The translations under genes and the position numbers were made by a program. From the NCBI RefSeq assembly GCF_014199265.1, contig NZ_JACIJG010000031.1:1-34208 (forward strand): DNA of 34,208 bases, written 5' to 3'. The notes beneath the pieces are model-generated. The model had not been told where the DNA came from, did not search any database, and was given only the letters and a program-made list of their open reading frames with translations. Shown in pieces: positions 15,613-25,306 of this stretch (positions within the stretch are counted from its first letter, which is position 1; every line of letters begins with the position of its first letter). This stretch comes from Brucella daejeonensis (GTDB lineage: Bacteria > Pseudomonadota > Alphaproteobacteria > Rhizobiales > Rhizobiaceae).

Positions 15613-15623
15613 ACAGTTAACCC
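15606..15623. terminator. Palindrome holding both stop codons of two converging transporter genes
   Basis: GGGTTAA (15606-15612) pairs with TTAACCC (15617-15623), loop ACAG. The MFS stop TAA ends the left arm, and the DMT stop (TAA on the minus strand) opens the right arm. It may act as a weak two-way terminator. Confidence 0.55.
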
Positions 15624-16570
15624 AGGTTGTTGGCTTTATGGGGCACGATGGAGAGTTTGTGTTCGCGGTAGATGATGAAGCCGCCCGCCGCCATCACGAT
15701 GAGGCTTCCGACCAGCATCTCGAAGGTCGGTATGTCTCCGAAAAGCGTGAAGCCGATAGCGAGGCCCAACAGCATCGAAGTATATTCGAAAGGCGCGATG
15801 GTCGACATCGGCGCGTGACGATAACATTCGGTCAGCAGAATCTGGCCGATACCGCCGGCAAACCCCGCCCCCACCATCATGACAAGCTGCGGCCAGCTCG
15901 GCACGATCCAGCCGAACGGCAGGCTGACAAGCGAAATGACGCTCGCCGAAATTGAAAAATAGATCACGATGGTTGCAGTGCGTTCGGTTTGCACGAGCTT
16001 GCGCACCAGCATCATGGCAACGGCCGACATGACGGCCGCGCCAAGCGCCGCCAGCGCCCCCGCCGCTTCGTCCTGCCCTATGCTTCCGGCAGAAAACAGG
16101 GTCAGGCGCGGCCATATGATGATCATCACCCCACCCAGCCCGATCAGCACCGCGCTCCAGCGGTAAAAACGCACGACTTCGTGCAGTATGGCCGCTCCCA
16201 GAACAACGGTGATCAGCGGCGATGCGTAGTTGATGGCGATTGCTTCAGGCAGCGGCAGCTTGGTCAGGGCAAAGAAGCTCATCGACATGGAGCAGACGCC
16301 GACCAGACCGCGCCAGAAATGGCTGAAACCATGCTGTGTGTGGAACACACCGCCAAGCTGGCCACGCCAGGCAAGATAAAAAAGGATGGCAAAGATCGCA
16401 AAGAACGACCGGAAGAAGATCAGTTGCCCGACGGGCACGCCTTCCGCCGCCTTCAGCAAGGTCGACATGCAGACGAAGACACTAACGGAAGCGATTTTGA
16501 GACCGATGCCGAGCATCGGGTTCGACTGAAGATGGGCAGCCTCTGCGGGCGCGCTCGCGTGAGCGTTCAC
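15617..16570 (-). CDS. DMT-superfamily transporter with two EamA domains
   Basis: Inner-membrane exporter/permease of the drug/metabolite transporter superfamily, 317 residues, with ten hydrophobic helices in two EamA repeats. The first repeat contains IASVSVFVCMSTLLKAAEGV, FFRSFFAIFAILFYLAW and LPLPEAIAINYASPLITVVLGA. The second contains ALAALGAAVMSAVAMMLVRKL and ends in SLIVMAAGGFIIYRE. The APFEYTSMLLGLAIGFTLFGD segment is typical of the RhaT/RarD-like EamA group. Substrate unknown. I chose GTG at 16570 because AAGGA lies 9 bases upstream; a longer frame to 16600 reads back through that site. Confidence 0.85.
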   Translation of the reverse strand: MNAHASAPAEAAHLQSNPMLGIGLKIASVSVFVCMSTLLKAAEGVPVGQLIFFRSFFAIFAILFYLAWRGQLGGVFHTQHGFSHFWRGLVGVCSMSMSFFALTKLPLPEAIAINYASPLITVVLGAAILHEVVRFYRWSAVLIGLGGVMIIIWPRLTLFSAGSIGQDEAAGALAALGAAVMSAVAMMLVRKLVQTERTATIVIYFSISASVISLVSLPFGWIVPSWPQLVMMVGAGFAGGIGQILLTECYRHAPMSTIAPFEYTSMLLGLAIGFTLFGDIPTFEMLVGSLIVMAAGGFIIYREHKLSIVPHKANNLG

Positions 16571-16741
16571 AACGCAATTCCTTAAAACGTAAAGCGCCAA
16601 ATACGCTCATATAATTCCGGCAGCTAATTTCCTTATGCCTGTTTGTTGCGCAGCGCCAGTAGTTCAAAGTTGATTTGTCAAAAATATTTCCGAACATAAG
16701 CTCACCTGCCGCGATTATTTCTCCTACGTCCGATGAAAGAT

Positions 16742-16936
16742 GCAAAACCGCTGCACACTTTTGCTGGAATTTGTATTGACCGGCGCAATTCCGAACGCAA
16801 AACCGCTACGCACTTTTGCTGGAATTTGTATTGACCGGCGCAATTCTGGACGCAAAACCGCTGCGCACTTTTGCTGGAATTTGTATTGATCGACGCAATT
16901 CCGGACGCAAAACCGCTGCGCACTTTTGCTGGAATT
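16742..16936. repeat. Tandem array of 55-bp palindromic intergenic units, 3.5 copies
   Basis: Units start at 16742, 16797, 16852 and 16907 (GCAAAACCGC...), each exactly 55 bases apart, nearly identical, the last stopping after 30 bases. In each, GCAAAA pairs with TTTTGC about 11 bases later, and the flanking AATTCC pairs with GGAATT, making a REP-like hairpin. AATTCC...GCAAAA...TTTTGC...GGAATT hairpins with this loop are common between genes in Rhizobiales (recalled, not checked). The array is the main content of the 421-base gap between the DMT and pepN starts; 16601-16741 shows nothing else. Confidence 0.9.
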
Positions 16937-16992
16937 GCTGTGAAAACCCGGCTACGAATCCAGCATCATGAGTTCAAGGAGAGAGTTTCGCC

Positions 16993-19644
16993 ATGCGTAC
17001 TGAAACCGGCCAGACATTTCGTCTCGAAGATTATCGTCCGACCCCCTACGCCATTCCCGAAACGAAACTCGACTTCTCGCTGGAACCCGAAAAGACAATC
17101 GTTCGCGCCGAACTCGTCATCGAGCGCCGAAGCGACACGCCAGCAGGCACCCCGCTCGTCCTCGATGGAGACGAGCTGAAACTCGTCAGTATCGCAATCA
17201 ACGGACAGCCCCTTGCCGACAACAGCTATTCGGCGACGCCGGACCAGCTGACCGTCAGCGATCTGCCGGACGACGGGCATTTTACGCTTGAAATCGTCAC
17301 GGAAGTGAACCCGACGACCAACCGGCAGCTCTCCGGCCTTTATCGTTCAAGCGGCGTCTATTGCACGCAATGCGAGGCGGAAGGCTTCCGCCGCATCACC
17401 TATTATTACGACCGCCCCGATATTCTCTCGGTCTATACGGTTCGCATCGATGCCGAACGCGAGGCCGCGCCCATTCTGCTTTCGAACGGCAATCCCGTCG
17501 AAGGCGGTGAGGTTTCCGGCAAGGCGGGTCGTCACTTCGCCGTCTGGCATGATCCGCATCCGAAACCGTCCTATCTCTTTGCCCTCGTCGCCGGATCGCT
17601 CGGCGTGGTGAAGGACCATTTCACCACCCGGTCAGAACGTCCCGTCGATCTGGCGATCTATGTCGAGCACGGCAAGGAAGGCCGGGCGCTCTATGCCATG
17701 GATGCGCTGAAGCGTTCCATGCGCTGGGACGAGGAAAAATTCGGGCGCGAATACGATCTCGACGTCTTCAATATCGTCGCCGTCTCCGACTTCAACATGG
17801 GCGCGATGGAGAACAAGGGCCTCAACGTCTTCAACGACAAATACGTATTGGCCGATCCCGAAACCGCGACCGATACCGACTATGCGGGCATCGAAGCGGT
17901 GATCGCGCACGAATATTTTCACAACTGGACGGGCAACCGCATCACCTGTCGCGACTGGTTCCAGCTCTGCCTCAAGGAAGGCCTGACGGTCTATCGCGAT
18001 CACGAATTCTCCGCCGACCAGCGCTCACGGCCCGTGAAACGCATCGCGGAAGTGAAAGTCCTCAAGGCGCAGCAATTCCCTGAAGATGCCGGCCCGCTCG
18101 CCCACCCGGTGCGCCCGCGCGAATATCGCGAGATCAACAATTTCTACACGGCCACGGTCTACGAAAAGGGTTCGGAAGTCGTTCGCATGATCCGCACCGT
18201 CATCGGCGCGGAACTCTTCCGCAAGGGCATGGACCTTTATTTCGAACGACATGATGGCGACGCGGCCACGATCGAGGATTTCGTCAAGGTTTTCGCCGAT
18301 GTGTCGGGGCAGGATTTTTCGCAGTTCGCGCTGTGGTACGATCAGGCGGGAACGCCGAAGGTGGAAGCCGATTTCGAGTATGATGCAGGTGCGAAGAATT
18401 TCACGATCAACTTCAGGCAGTCTCTGGCCCCGACGCCCGGCCAGTCCGTGAAAAAGCCCATGCACATTCCAGTCGCCTTCGGGCTTGTCGGAACGGACGG
18501 CCAGGATATGAAACCGTCTTCCGTGTCGGGCGGCGATGTGCGGGACGACATTATTCACCTGCACGGCACGACCGAAACCATTGTGTTTCACGGGATCGGC
18601 GCCCGGCCGGTGCCATCCCTGCTCCGCGGTTTTTCTGCGCCCGTCAGCCTGTCGGCGCCACTTTCGAACGAGGACCGTGCCTTTCTTGCCTTGAACGACA
18701 GCGACCCGGTGGCGCGCTGGCAGGCACTGACGGGCATATTCAACCGGGTTCTGCTTGAAGGCGCCAAGCGGGTTCGCGGCGGCCACGCGCCGGAGATCGA
18801 TGAGCGAACTGTCGAACTTGCCGGCAAGGTTGCGTCCGACGAGACGCTCGATCCTGCCTTCCGCGCCCTCTGTCTCACATTGCCGAGTGAAAGCGACATT
18901 GCACGCGAGATGGGTTCGAACGTCGATCCGGATGCAATTCTGACCAGCCGCCATCACCTCATCGACGCAATTGCCGCCAGATATGCCGGTGAGTTTTCGA
19001 AACTTTATGACACTTTGAAACAGGCTGGCATATTCTCACCCGACGCAGAATCCGCCGGAAAACGCGCCCTGCGGAATGCGCTGCTCGATTATCTGAGCCG
19101 TCATGAAAACAGTCCGCAGCGCGCTGCCGCCCAATTTGCAAAAGCGGATAATATGACGGACCGTTTTGCCGCATTGACCGTGCTTGTGCATCGTTTCGGC
19201 GATACGGCGGAGGCGAGCGAAGCGCTGGCAAGCTTCGAGCGACAGTTCGGCAAGGACGGGCTTGTGATGGACAAATGGTTCATGGTGCAGGCAAGCCGCC
19301 CCGGCGAAGAAGCCCTGAAGGCCGTACGTGACCTCACGAAGCACGCGCTGTTTTCGCTCGACAATCCGAACCGCGTCCGCTCGCTGATCGGTTCGTTCTC
19401 CGCGTCCAACCTGACGGGGTTCAACCGCAGGGACGGTGCGGCCTACAATTTCTTCGCGGATACGATCCTTTCCATCGACCCGGAAAACCCGCAGCTTTCG
19501 GCACGGCTTCTGACGGCGCTTCGCTCCTGGCGTTCGCTGGAGGATGTCCGGCGCGAACATGCAAGGGCAGCCCTGGCGCGCATATCCGGCACGGGCAAGC
19601 TGTCCACCGATCTGCGTGACATCGTGGACCGCACTCTCGCCTGA
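16993..19644 (+). CDS. pepN: Aminopeptidase N
   Basis: Zinc-dependent M1 aminopeptidase that trims N-terminal residues from peptides in cytoplasmic protein turnover. It has 883 residues, the usual length for proteobacterial PepN; the ATG at 16993 follows AAGGAGAGA. The substrate-recognition motif GAMENKG is near residue 270. The zinc site HEYFH is at 306-310, with the third ligand Glu329 in LKEGLTVYRD; Glu307 is the catalytic base. The beta-rich N-terminal domain includes YYYDRPDILS, and the catalytic tyrosine region NNFYTATVYEKGSEV is present. The C-terminal alpha-helical bowl is intact. It ends in a strong terminator and looks monocistronic, with the 55-bp repeat array in its upstream region. 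Confidence 0.97.
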   Translation: MRTETGQTFRLEDYRPTPYAIPETKLDFSLEPEKTIVRAELVIERRSDTPAGTPLVLDGDELKLVSIAINGQPLADNSYSATPDQLTVSDLPDDGHFTLEIVTEVNPTTNRQLSGLYRSSGVYCTQCEAEGFRRITYYYDRPDILSVYTVRIDAEREAAPILLSNGNPVEGGEVSGKAGRHFAVWHDPHPKPSYLFALVAGSLGVVKDHFTTRSERPVDLAIYVEHGKEGRALYAMDALKRSMRWDEEKFGREYDLDVFNIVAVSDFNMGAMENKGLNVFNDKYVLADPETATDTDYAGIEAVIAHEYFHNWTGNRITCRDWFQLCLKEGLTVYRDHEFSADQRSRPVKRIAEVKVLKAQQFPEDAGPLAHPVRPREYREINNFYTATVYEKGSEVVRMIRTVIGAELFRKGMDLYFERHDGDAATIEDFVKVFADVSGQDFSQFALWYDQAGTPKVEADFEYDAGAKNFTINFRQSLAPTPGQSVKKPMHIPVAFGLVGTDGQDMKPSSVSGGDVRDDIIHLHGTTETIVFHGIGARPVPSLLRGFSAPVSLSAPLSNEDRAFLALNDSDPVARWQALTGIFNRVLLEGAKRVRGGHAPEIDERTVELAGKVASDETLDPAFRALCLTLPSESDIAREMGSNVDPDAILTSRHHLIDAIAARYAGEFSKLYDTLKQAGIFSPDAESAGKRALRNALLDYLSRHENSPQRAAAQFAKADNMTDRFAALTVLVHRFGDTAEASEALASFERQFGKDGLVMDKWFMVQASRPGEEALKAVRDLTKHALFSLDNPNRVRSLIGSFSASNLTGFNRRDGAAYNFFADTILSIDPENPQLSARLLTALRSWRSLEDVRREHARAALARISGTGKLSTDLRDIVDRTLA

Positions 19645-19677
19645 TTCGGCAGACAGCTTCCCGTCGGAAATAATTCG

Positions 19678-19716
19678 CTTCCCCGGTCCTTGCTTCGAGC
19701 GGACGGGGAAGTTTTT
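19678..19716 (+). terminator. Strong terminator after pepN
   Basis: CTTCCCC (19678-19684) and GTCC (19686-19689) pair with GGAC and GGGGAAG (19701-19711), giving an 11-bp stem with one bulged G and an 11-base loop, followed by five T residues. Confidence 0.85.
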
Positions 19717-19982
19717 CGACACTGGCAAAAGCATCGAGCGGCAGCGCGTTGAACCCGTCAGCTTTCATGAGTCTTTTCATGCATTTAGGCGAATCACCTG
19801 CAAGCATGATTCCATTTAATGCGTTGAGATTCATGAAAGAATCGGCTGTCAGGTCCGCCGATTTTTACATCTCGTTAACGAAATCGCTGGACAGCGCGAA
19901 TCACTTTTGATTCATTGATGACATTCGGATGTGGCGTATTCCGAATCGCTTCACGCGCAGGGAATTCACGAGGGACCATTAC
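19717..19982. other. Intergenic region before pleC
   Basis: About 270 bases holding the pleC promoter. A short in-frame upstream extension (ATG 19929) is open, but the ATG at 19983 has GAGGG at good spacing. GAANC-type CcrM methylation sites are expected near such genes; GATTC occurs at 19910-19914. I assign no operator. Confidence 0.35.
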
Positions 19983-22340
19983 ATGGCGAGCACCGACGCG
20001 TATGGCGCGCCGGCGGGGACGCATTGCGAATCCGGTCGGAGAAGAAGAAAGGGCAGGCTTTCCGGCCATGTCAGTCTTCTAGCTGGTCCGGCCTATGGCA
20101 AGTTCATATCGATGGAACCCATTTTGCGCCGCCTCGTTCCGGCGCTGATCATATTCTTTCTCGTCATCCTGGGTGTAGCGCGCGTCTTTTCCATGCTTGC
20201 ATGGCGTGAGGACATCGAGCAGCAGCACAAGGCGTTTCTATCGGCGGCGACAGCCAATCTCGCACAGACGATGGAAAGAACGGCCAACGGTACCGACGCA
20301 GGCGCACAGATTTCACCAAAGGATATGCAGGATATCATCGAGGAGTTTCGCTCACGCGGTCTCTCTTCGTCCGGCATGACCATTGCCGTCATCGACGCGC
20401 AGTCATCCGTGGTGGCGATTTCCGACCCTGCGCCGGACAATATGTCCGGGAAGCCCATCGACACGATCCTTTCGGACGCGCAGCCGCTCTTCCTGTTTGC
20501 GGAACGTGCGGGCGTATTGAAGGTCATGATGCAGGGAGAACCCGCTTTCGGCGCGCTGTCCAAGCCGATGACCCTGCCCTATTCCGTCATCGCGGTCGAA
20601 AAGGAGAGCGCGATCTTTGCCGAATGGCGCCGTGCCGTATCGCTCAATGTAACGCTTTTTGCGGGCACGACGGGCGTGATGTTCGCCATCCTCTATGCCT
20701 ATTTCAGCCAGGCCGCGCGGGCGCGGGAAGCCGACGATCTTTCCGGGCAGATTCAGCGCCGTATCGATCTGGCGCTGGGGCGCGGACGCTGCGGTCTGTG
20801 GGATTGGGACATGGCACGCGGGCGCATCTACTGGTCGCGCTCGATGTATGAAATGCTGGGATATGAAGCGCAGGATGCCGTGCTGCCTTTCAGCGATGTC
20901 GCGGCGGTCATCAATGAGGAAGACGGCGACCTCTACTCCATAGCCGAACAGGCGGCGGCGGGCGATATTTCTCACGTGGACCGCGTTTTCCGTATGCGCC
21001 ATGCGGACGGCTCGTGGGTATGGATGCGTGTGCGCGCCGAAATCGCCAGCGATAGCGAGCTTCACCTCGTCGGTATCGCATTCGACGTCAGCGAGCAGCA
21101 TCGTTTTGCGCAGCAGACTGCGGAAGCCGATATGCGCATCCGCGAAGCCATTGAAAACATCTCCGAAGCCTTCATCCTGTGGGACGCGAACAACCGCCTT
21201 GTGATGGCGAACTCCAAATTCAGCGAATATGCGGGCCTGCCGGTATGGACATTGAAGCCGGGCGTGCCGCGCAACGAAGTGGATGCGCATACGCGGCCCT
21301 TTACCTTCGAGCGCCGCATGGCGAACGAGCACAATCGCGCCGGAGGCCAGACATTCGAGCGCCAGTTGAGCGACGGGCGCTGGCTACAGGTCAACGAACG
21401 CCGCACGCAGGACGGCGGCCTCGTTTCCATCGGGACCGACATCACCCAGCTCAAGCTTCAACAGGAACGGCTGGTGGACAGCGAACGCCGCCTGATGGCA
21501 ACCATTCACGATCTTTCCATTGCGAGAAAGGGCGAACGCGACCGCGTGCGCGAACTGTCGGAGCTTGCCCGCAAATATGGTCAGGAAAAGGAACGTGCCG
21601 AAGCGGGGAACCGCGCCAAGTCGGAATTCCTCGCCAATATGTCCCACGAATTGCGGACGCCGCTGAACGCCATCATAGGCTTCTCAGAAATGATCCAGGC
21701 CGGCACATTCGGTCCGCTCGGCTCCGACCGCTACGAGGAATATATCAACGATATCCATACGAGCGGCAACTTCCTGCTCAACGTCATTAACGACATCCTC
21801 GACATGTCGAAGATCGAAGCCGGTCATTTCTCGCTCGACCGCGAAGAGATCGATCTTTGCCCGCTGATCAACGAGACGGTGCGCATGATCTCGCTACAGG
21901 CGGACGAGAAGAATATCGCGGTCAACACGCGAATCGAAGACGCGATGCAGCTTTACGCAGACCGGCGCGCGATCAAGCAGGTGCTCATCAACCTTCTGTC
22001 GAACGCGGTGAAATTCACGTCCTATGGCGGGCAAATCACGGTGCGCGCCCGCAAGACCGGCTCGGCCCTGTTCATGACCATTCAGGATACGGGCGTAGGC
22101 ATACCGAAATCGGCGATCAAGAAGATCGGCCAGCCATTCGAGCAGGTGGAGAACCAATTCACCAAGACCCATACCGGATCGGGCCTCGGTCTTGCCATCA
22201 CGCGTTCTCTCGCGGAGCTTCACGGCGGCTGGCTGCGCATTCGCTCGACCGAAGGCGTCGGCACCGTGGTCTCGGTCTGCATTCCCGACCGCAGGCCGGG
22301 TCAGATCGGCGGTCACAGCGCGGAAATCCACGCAGCCTGA
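19983..22340 (+). CDS. pleC: Cell-cycle sensor histidine kinase PleC
   Basis: Membrane histidine kinase of the PleC/DivJ family that acts on the response regulator DivK and so controls polarity and division in Rhizobiales. It has 785 residues from the chosen ATG 19983; the frame is open to 19929. Layout: basic N-terminus; helix LVPALIIFFLVILGVARVF (~50-70); a periplasmic domain of about 145 residues; a second helix around VTLFAGTTGVMFAILYAYF; PAS (GRCGLWDWDMARGRIYWSR); a second PAS (ISEAFILWDANNRLVMANSK); and HisKA with SHELRTPLNAIIGFSEMIQ, phosphorylated at about His555. The ATPase domain follows, with N box NLLSNAVKF, G1 DTGVGIP and G2 GSGLGLAITRSL. The neighbour glnE and the downstream kinase/regulator/degP match the order around pleC in Sinorhizobium meliloti as I recall it, which supports PleC over PdhS, DivJ or DivL. 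Confidence 0.85.
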   Translation: MASTDAYGAPAGTHCESGRRRRKGRLSGHVSLLAGPAYGKFISMEPILRRLVPALIIFFLVILGVARVFSMLAWREDIEQQHKAFLSAATANLAQTMERTANGTDAGAQISPKDMQDIIEEFRSRGLSSSGMTIAVIDAQSSVVAISDPAPDNMSGKPIDTILSDAQPLFLFAERAGVLKVMMQGEPAFGALSKPMTLPYSVIAVEKESAIFAEWRRAVSLNVTLFAGTTGVMFAILYAYFSQAARAREADDLSGQIQRRIDLALGRGRCGLWDWDMARGRIYWSRSMYEMLGYEAQDAVLPFSDVAAVINEEDGDLYSIAEQAAAGDISHVDRVFRMRHADGSWVWMRVRAEIASDSELHLVGIAFDVSEQHRFAQQTAEADMRIREAIENISEAFILWDANNRLVMANSKFSEYAGLPVWTLKPGVPRNEVDAHTRPFTFERRMANEHNRAGGQTFERQLSDGRWLQVNERRTQDGGLVSIGTDITQLKLQQERLVDSERRLMATIHDLSIARKGERDRVRELSELARKYGQEKERAEAGNRAKSEFLANMSHELRTPLNAIIGFSEMIQAGTFGPLGSDRYEEYINDIHTSGNFLLNVINDILDMSKIEAGHFSLDREEIDLCPLINETVRMISLQADEKNIAVNTRIEDAMQLYADRRAIKQVLINLLSNAVKFTSYGGQITVRARKTGSALFMTIQDTGVGIPKSAIKKIGQPFEQVENQFTKTHTGSGLGLAITRSLAELHGGWLRIRSTEGVGTVVSVCIPDRRPGQIGGHSAEIHAA

Positions 22341-25283
22341 TCAGACATTCAAAAGTGTCTCGAAAGCCGCCCGCACATCCACGGCAACTTCCGCCAGATG
22401 GTGCTCGACGCGCTTGATATCCGGCATATCCGCGGCGCGGCATAAAAGATCGATCATGCCGGGAATAAATTCGTCGCGCCTGGCATCGCCGCCAAGGCAA
22501 AGACGGATCGTCTGGCTCAGATTGGTGTAAAGCCGGTGCGCGGCCACCAGAGCGTCTGCAAGCGCGGGGTCGGCAAAGGATGGATCGAGCGCCGACAGAA
22601 CCTCCTCGGTACCCAGAGGACGCGGCTTCTTCGCAACCTTGTGTATGAGCGCAGCAAACTGGGCGATGAATTCCAGATCGATGATGCCGCCGGGCTTGAG
22701 CTTGAAATCCCAGTCGTCGCGCGGCGGTTTTTCCTGATAGATCAGATCGCGCATCTCGCGGACATCGCGGGCGATCTTCTTCGTGTCGCGGGGCGCGGAG
22801 AGCACCTCATCGATCCCGCTCCCGATCTGCGCCATGAAATCCGCATCGCCATGGATCGGGCGCGCACGGGTGAGAGCCATGTGCTCCCACGTCCAGGCTT
22901 CGTTGCGCTGATATTTGCCGAAGGATTCGATATGGGTCGCGACCGGCCCCTTGTTGCCGGAAGGCCGCAGCCGCATATCGACTTCGTAAAGCACGCCTTC
23001 CGCAGTCGGCGCCGAAAGCGCTGCAATCAGGCGCTGCGTCAGGCGGATGTAATATTGCGAGGGCGCGAGCGGCTTTTCACCATCGGATTCGTCTGCATCC
23101 GCATCGTGATCGTAAAGAAGAATCAGATCGACATCGGAGCCTGCGGTCAGTTCGCGGCTGCCGAGCTTGCCCATTGCGAGCAACGCGACCTTCGCGCCCC
23201 TCACCTTGCCATGGCGGCGTTCCAGTTCGGCTTCGACGGCCTCAAAGGCCTTGCCGATCATCAGTTCGGCCAGATCGGAAAAGGCCCGACCGGCGCGCAC
23301 ACCGTCAATGGCGCCGGTGAGCAGACGGATACCGATGAGGAAACGGTGTTCGGCGGCAAAGATGCGCAGGCGATCCAGCACTTCCTCATAATCGCTCGCA
23401 GCCCCCAGAAACACGCGAAGGCGTTCTTCCAGATAGGCGCGCGTCGGCATTTCGGAAAAGATGGCGGGATCGAGCAAGCCGTCAAAGACATGCGGATTGC
23501 GCGTGATGATCTCCGCAAGCCGGGGTGCCGCGCTCATGATCATCACGATGAGATTGAGAAGACGGGGATTGGATTGCAGCAGGCTGAAAAGCTGGATACC
23601 GGCGGGCAGGCCCTTCAGGAAGCCATCGAAGCGCAGAAGCGCTTCATCCGCGCGTCTGGTTTCGGCGAAAGCCTTCAGCAGAGCGGGCGTCAATTCGGTC
23701 AGCCGCTCGCGCGCTTCGGCCGATTGCGTGGCGCGATAACGCCCGAAATGCCAGGTGCGGATCACACGGCAGATATCGCTCGGTCGCTCAAATCCCATGC
23801 TGGCAAGCGTCTCCAGCGTTCCCGGATCGTCCACGTCGCCGGTAAAGACGAGGTTCCCGCTGGATGCCCCAAGCTCCGGCGCCTGTTCGAACAGCGCCGC
23901 ATAGTGCTTTTCGACCACTTTCAACGCATCGAGAAAGACATCGGCAAAGACAGACGGATCGGCATGGCCCATCATATGGGCAACGCGCGCAAAGCCTTCA
24001 TCGTCTTCCGGCAGAATATGGGTCTGCTCGTCGGCGATCATCTGGATGCGATGTTCCACATCGCGCAGGAAATAATATTCCCTGGTCAGCGCATCGCGCG
24101 CCTTGTCGGTGATCCAGCCGCGCTCCGCCAGCCGCGCAAGCATGGGCACGGTCTGGTTGCCGCGCAGTTCGGGAAAACGTCCGCCCGCGATGAGTTGCTG
24201 CGTCTGGACGAAAAATTCGATCTCGCGAATACCGCCGCGTCCAAGTTTCACATTGTGCCCGCGCACCGCTATATCGCCATGGCCCTTATGCGCGTGAATC
24301 TGGCGCTTGATCGAGTGAACGTCGGCAATGGCCGCATAGTCGAGATATTTGCGCCAGACATAGGGCGACAGTTCCGCCAGCACTTGATTGCCGGATTCCC
24401 GGTCGCCCGCGACCGGGCGCGCCTTGATCATCGCGGCGCGTTCCCAGTTCTGCCCCCGTCCCTCATAGTAATGAAGAGCGGCCTCCACAGGAATGGCGAG
24501 CGGCGTGGAGCCGGGATCGGGGCGCAGTCGAAGATCGACCCGGAACACATAACCGTCGCCGGTACGATCCTGCAAAATGCGCACCAGCCGACGCGTCAGC
24601 CGGGAAAAGGTTTCGACACATTCATAGGGATCGCCAATGGCGGGCCTGGTCTCGTCGATGAAGACGATGAGATCGATATCGGAAGAATAATTGAGTTCCC
24701 GTGCACCGAATTTGCCCATGCCGAGCACGATCCAGCCGCTCTCCCTGTCGGGATTGTTTCTGTCGGGAAGTGCGATCTTTCCTGCCGCGTCGGCGTCGAG
24801 CAACAGAAACCGCACGGCAGCACCGGTGCAGGCTTCGGCAAGATCGGTCAGCCAGCCAGTGGTCGCCTGCGTGTCGAAAATACCGGCGAGATCGCAAAGC
24901 GCGATCACGACATGCACCTCCCGTTTCAGGATACGCAGGCTCGTCATGAGCGATGCTTCCGTCACACCTTCGAGCGAACCACACGCCGATATTTCCGCCA
25001 GAATGGCCCGGAGCGCATCTTCCGGCGTTTTCGAATCGATGCGGTCGAGAATGCGCGGATGGCGCATCAGCGCCTCGCGAAGAAAGGGAGACAGGTCGAG
25101 GACAGCCGCCAGAAACTCCGCCGCCTCCGGCTTGTGCAGAAGACCGGCCACGCCGGGCAGCTCCTCTTCCCGCGCCCGTGCGCCAAGATCGGTGAGGAAA
25201 CTTTTCGCCCTTGCGGCATCGAGCGGCGTCAGAACCCGGATATTCCTCTGGAAGAAAAGTCCCTTCACATCTTCAGCCGCCAT
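22341..25283 (-). CDS. glnE: Bifunctional glutamine synthetase adenylyltransferase/adenylyl-removing enzyme
   Basis: Controls glutamine synthetase by adding AMP (when nitrogen is plentiful) or removing it, in response to PII proteins. It has 980 residues, full length. Two nucleotidyltransferase domains are present: the N-terminal removing domain with ARELNYSSDIDLIVFID, and the C-terminal adding domain with GSRELTAGSDVDLILLYDH, both with the DxD metal-binding pair. A regulatory helical region lies between them, and IIDLEFIAQF occurs near the C-terminus. Its last base directly follows the last base of the converging pleC. It is the distal gene of a minus-strand run behind the kinase, from which it is separated by a short 17-bp repeat array. 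Confidence 0.96.
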   Translation of the reverse strand: MAAEDVKGLFFQRNIRVLTPLDAARAKSFLTDLGARAREEELPGVAGLLHKPEAAEFLAAVLDLSPFLREALMRHPRILDRIDSKTPEDALRAILAEISACGSLEGVTEASLMTSLRILKREVHVVIALCDLAGIFDTQATTGWLTDLAEACTGAAVRFLLLDADAAGKIALPDRNNPDRESGWIVLGMGKFGARELNYSSDIDLIVFIDETRPAIGDPYECVETFSRLTRRLVRILQDRTGDGYVFRVDLRLRPDPGSTPLAIPVEAALHYYEGRGQNWERAAMIKARPVAGDRESGNQVLAELSPYVWRKYLDYAAIADVHSIKRQIHAHKGHGDIAVRGHNVKLGRGGIREIEFFVQTQQLIAGGRFPELRGNQTVPMLARLAERGWITDKARDALTREYYFLRDVEHRIQMIADEQTHILPEDDEGFARVAHMMGHADPSVFADVFLDALKVVEKHYAALFEQAPELGASSGNLVFTGDVDDPGTLETLASMGFERPSDICRVIRTWHFGRYRATQSAEARERLTELTPALLKAFAETRRADEALLRFDGFLKGLPAGIQLFSLLQSNPRLLNLIVMIMSAAPRLAEIITRNPHVFDGLLDPAIFSEMPTRAYLEERLRVFLGAASDYEEVLDRLRIFAAEHRFLIGIRLLTGAIDGVRAGRAFSDLAELMIGKAFEAVEAELERRHGKVRGAKVALLAMGKLGSRELTAGSDVDLILLYDHDADADESDGEKPLAPSQYYIRLTQRLIAALSAPTAEGVLYEVDMRLRPSGNKGPVATHIESFGKYQRNEAWTWEHMALTRARPIHGDADFMAQIGSGIDEVLSAPRDTKKIARDVREMRDLIYQEKPPRDDWDFKLKPGGIIDLEFIAQFAALIHKVAKKPRPLGTEEVLSALDPSFADPALADALVAAHRLYTNLSQTIRLCLGGDARRDEFIPGMIDLLCRAADMPDIKRVEHHLAEVAVDVRAAFETLLNV

Positions 25284-25306
25284 GATCCCCTCTTACATCA
25301 AGCAGT

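Noticed and set aside
16571..16600. Longer N-terminus for the DMT transporter
   Set aside because: It would read through the AAGGA ribosome site that serves the GTG at 16570.
16702..16923. Minus-strand open frame over the 55-bp repeats
   Set aside because: It only translates the repeat units, which at 55 bp are not a multiple of three, and has no ribosome site.
16742..16936. CRISPR array
   Set aside because: The repeats are contiguous 55-bp units without unique spacers, and no cas gene is present.
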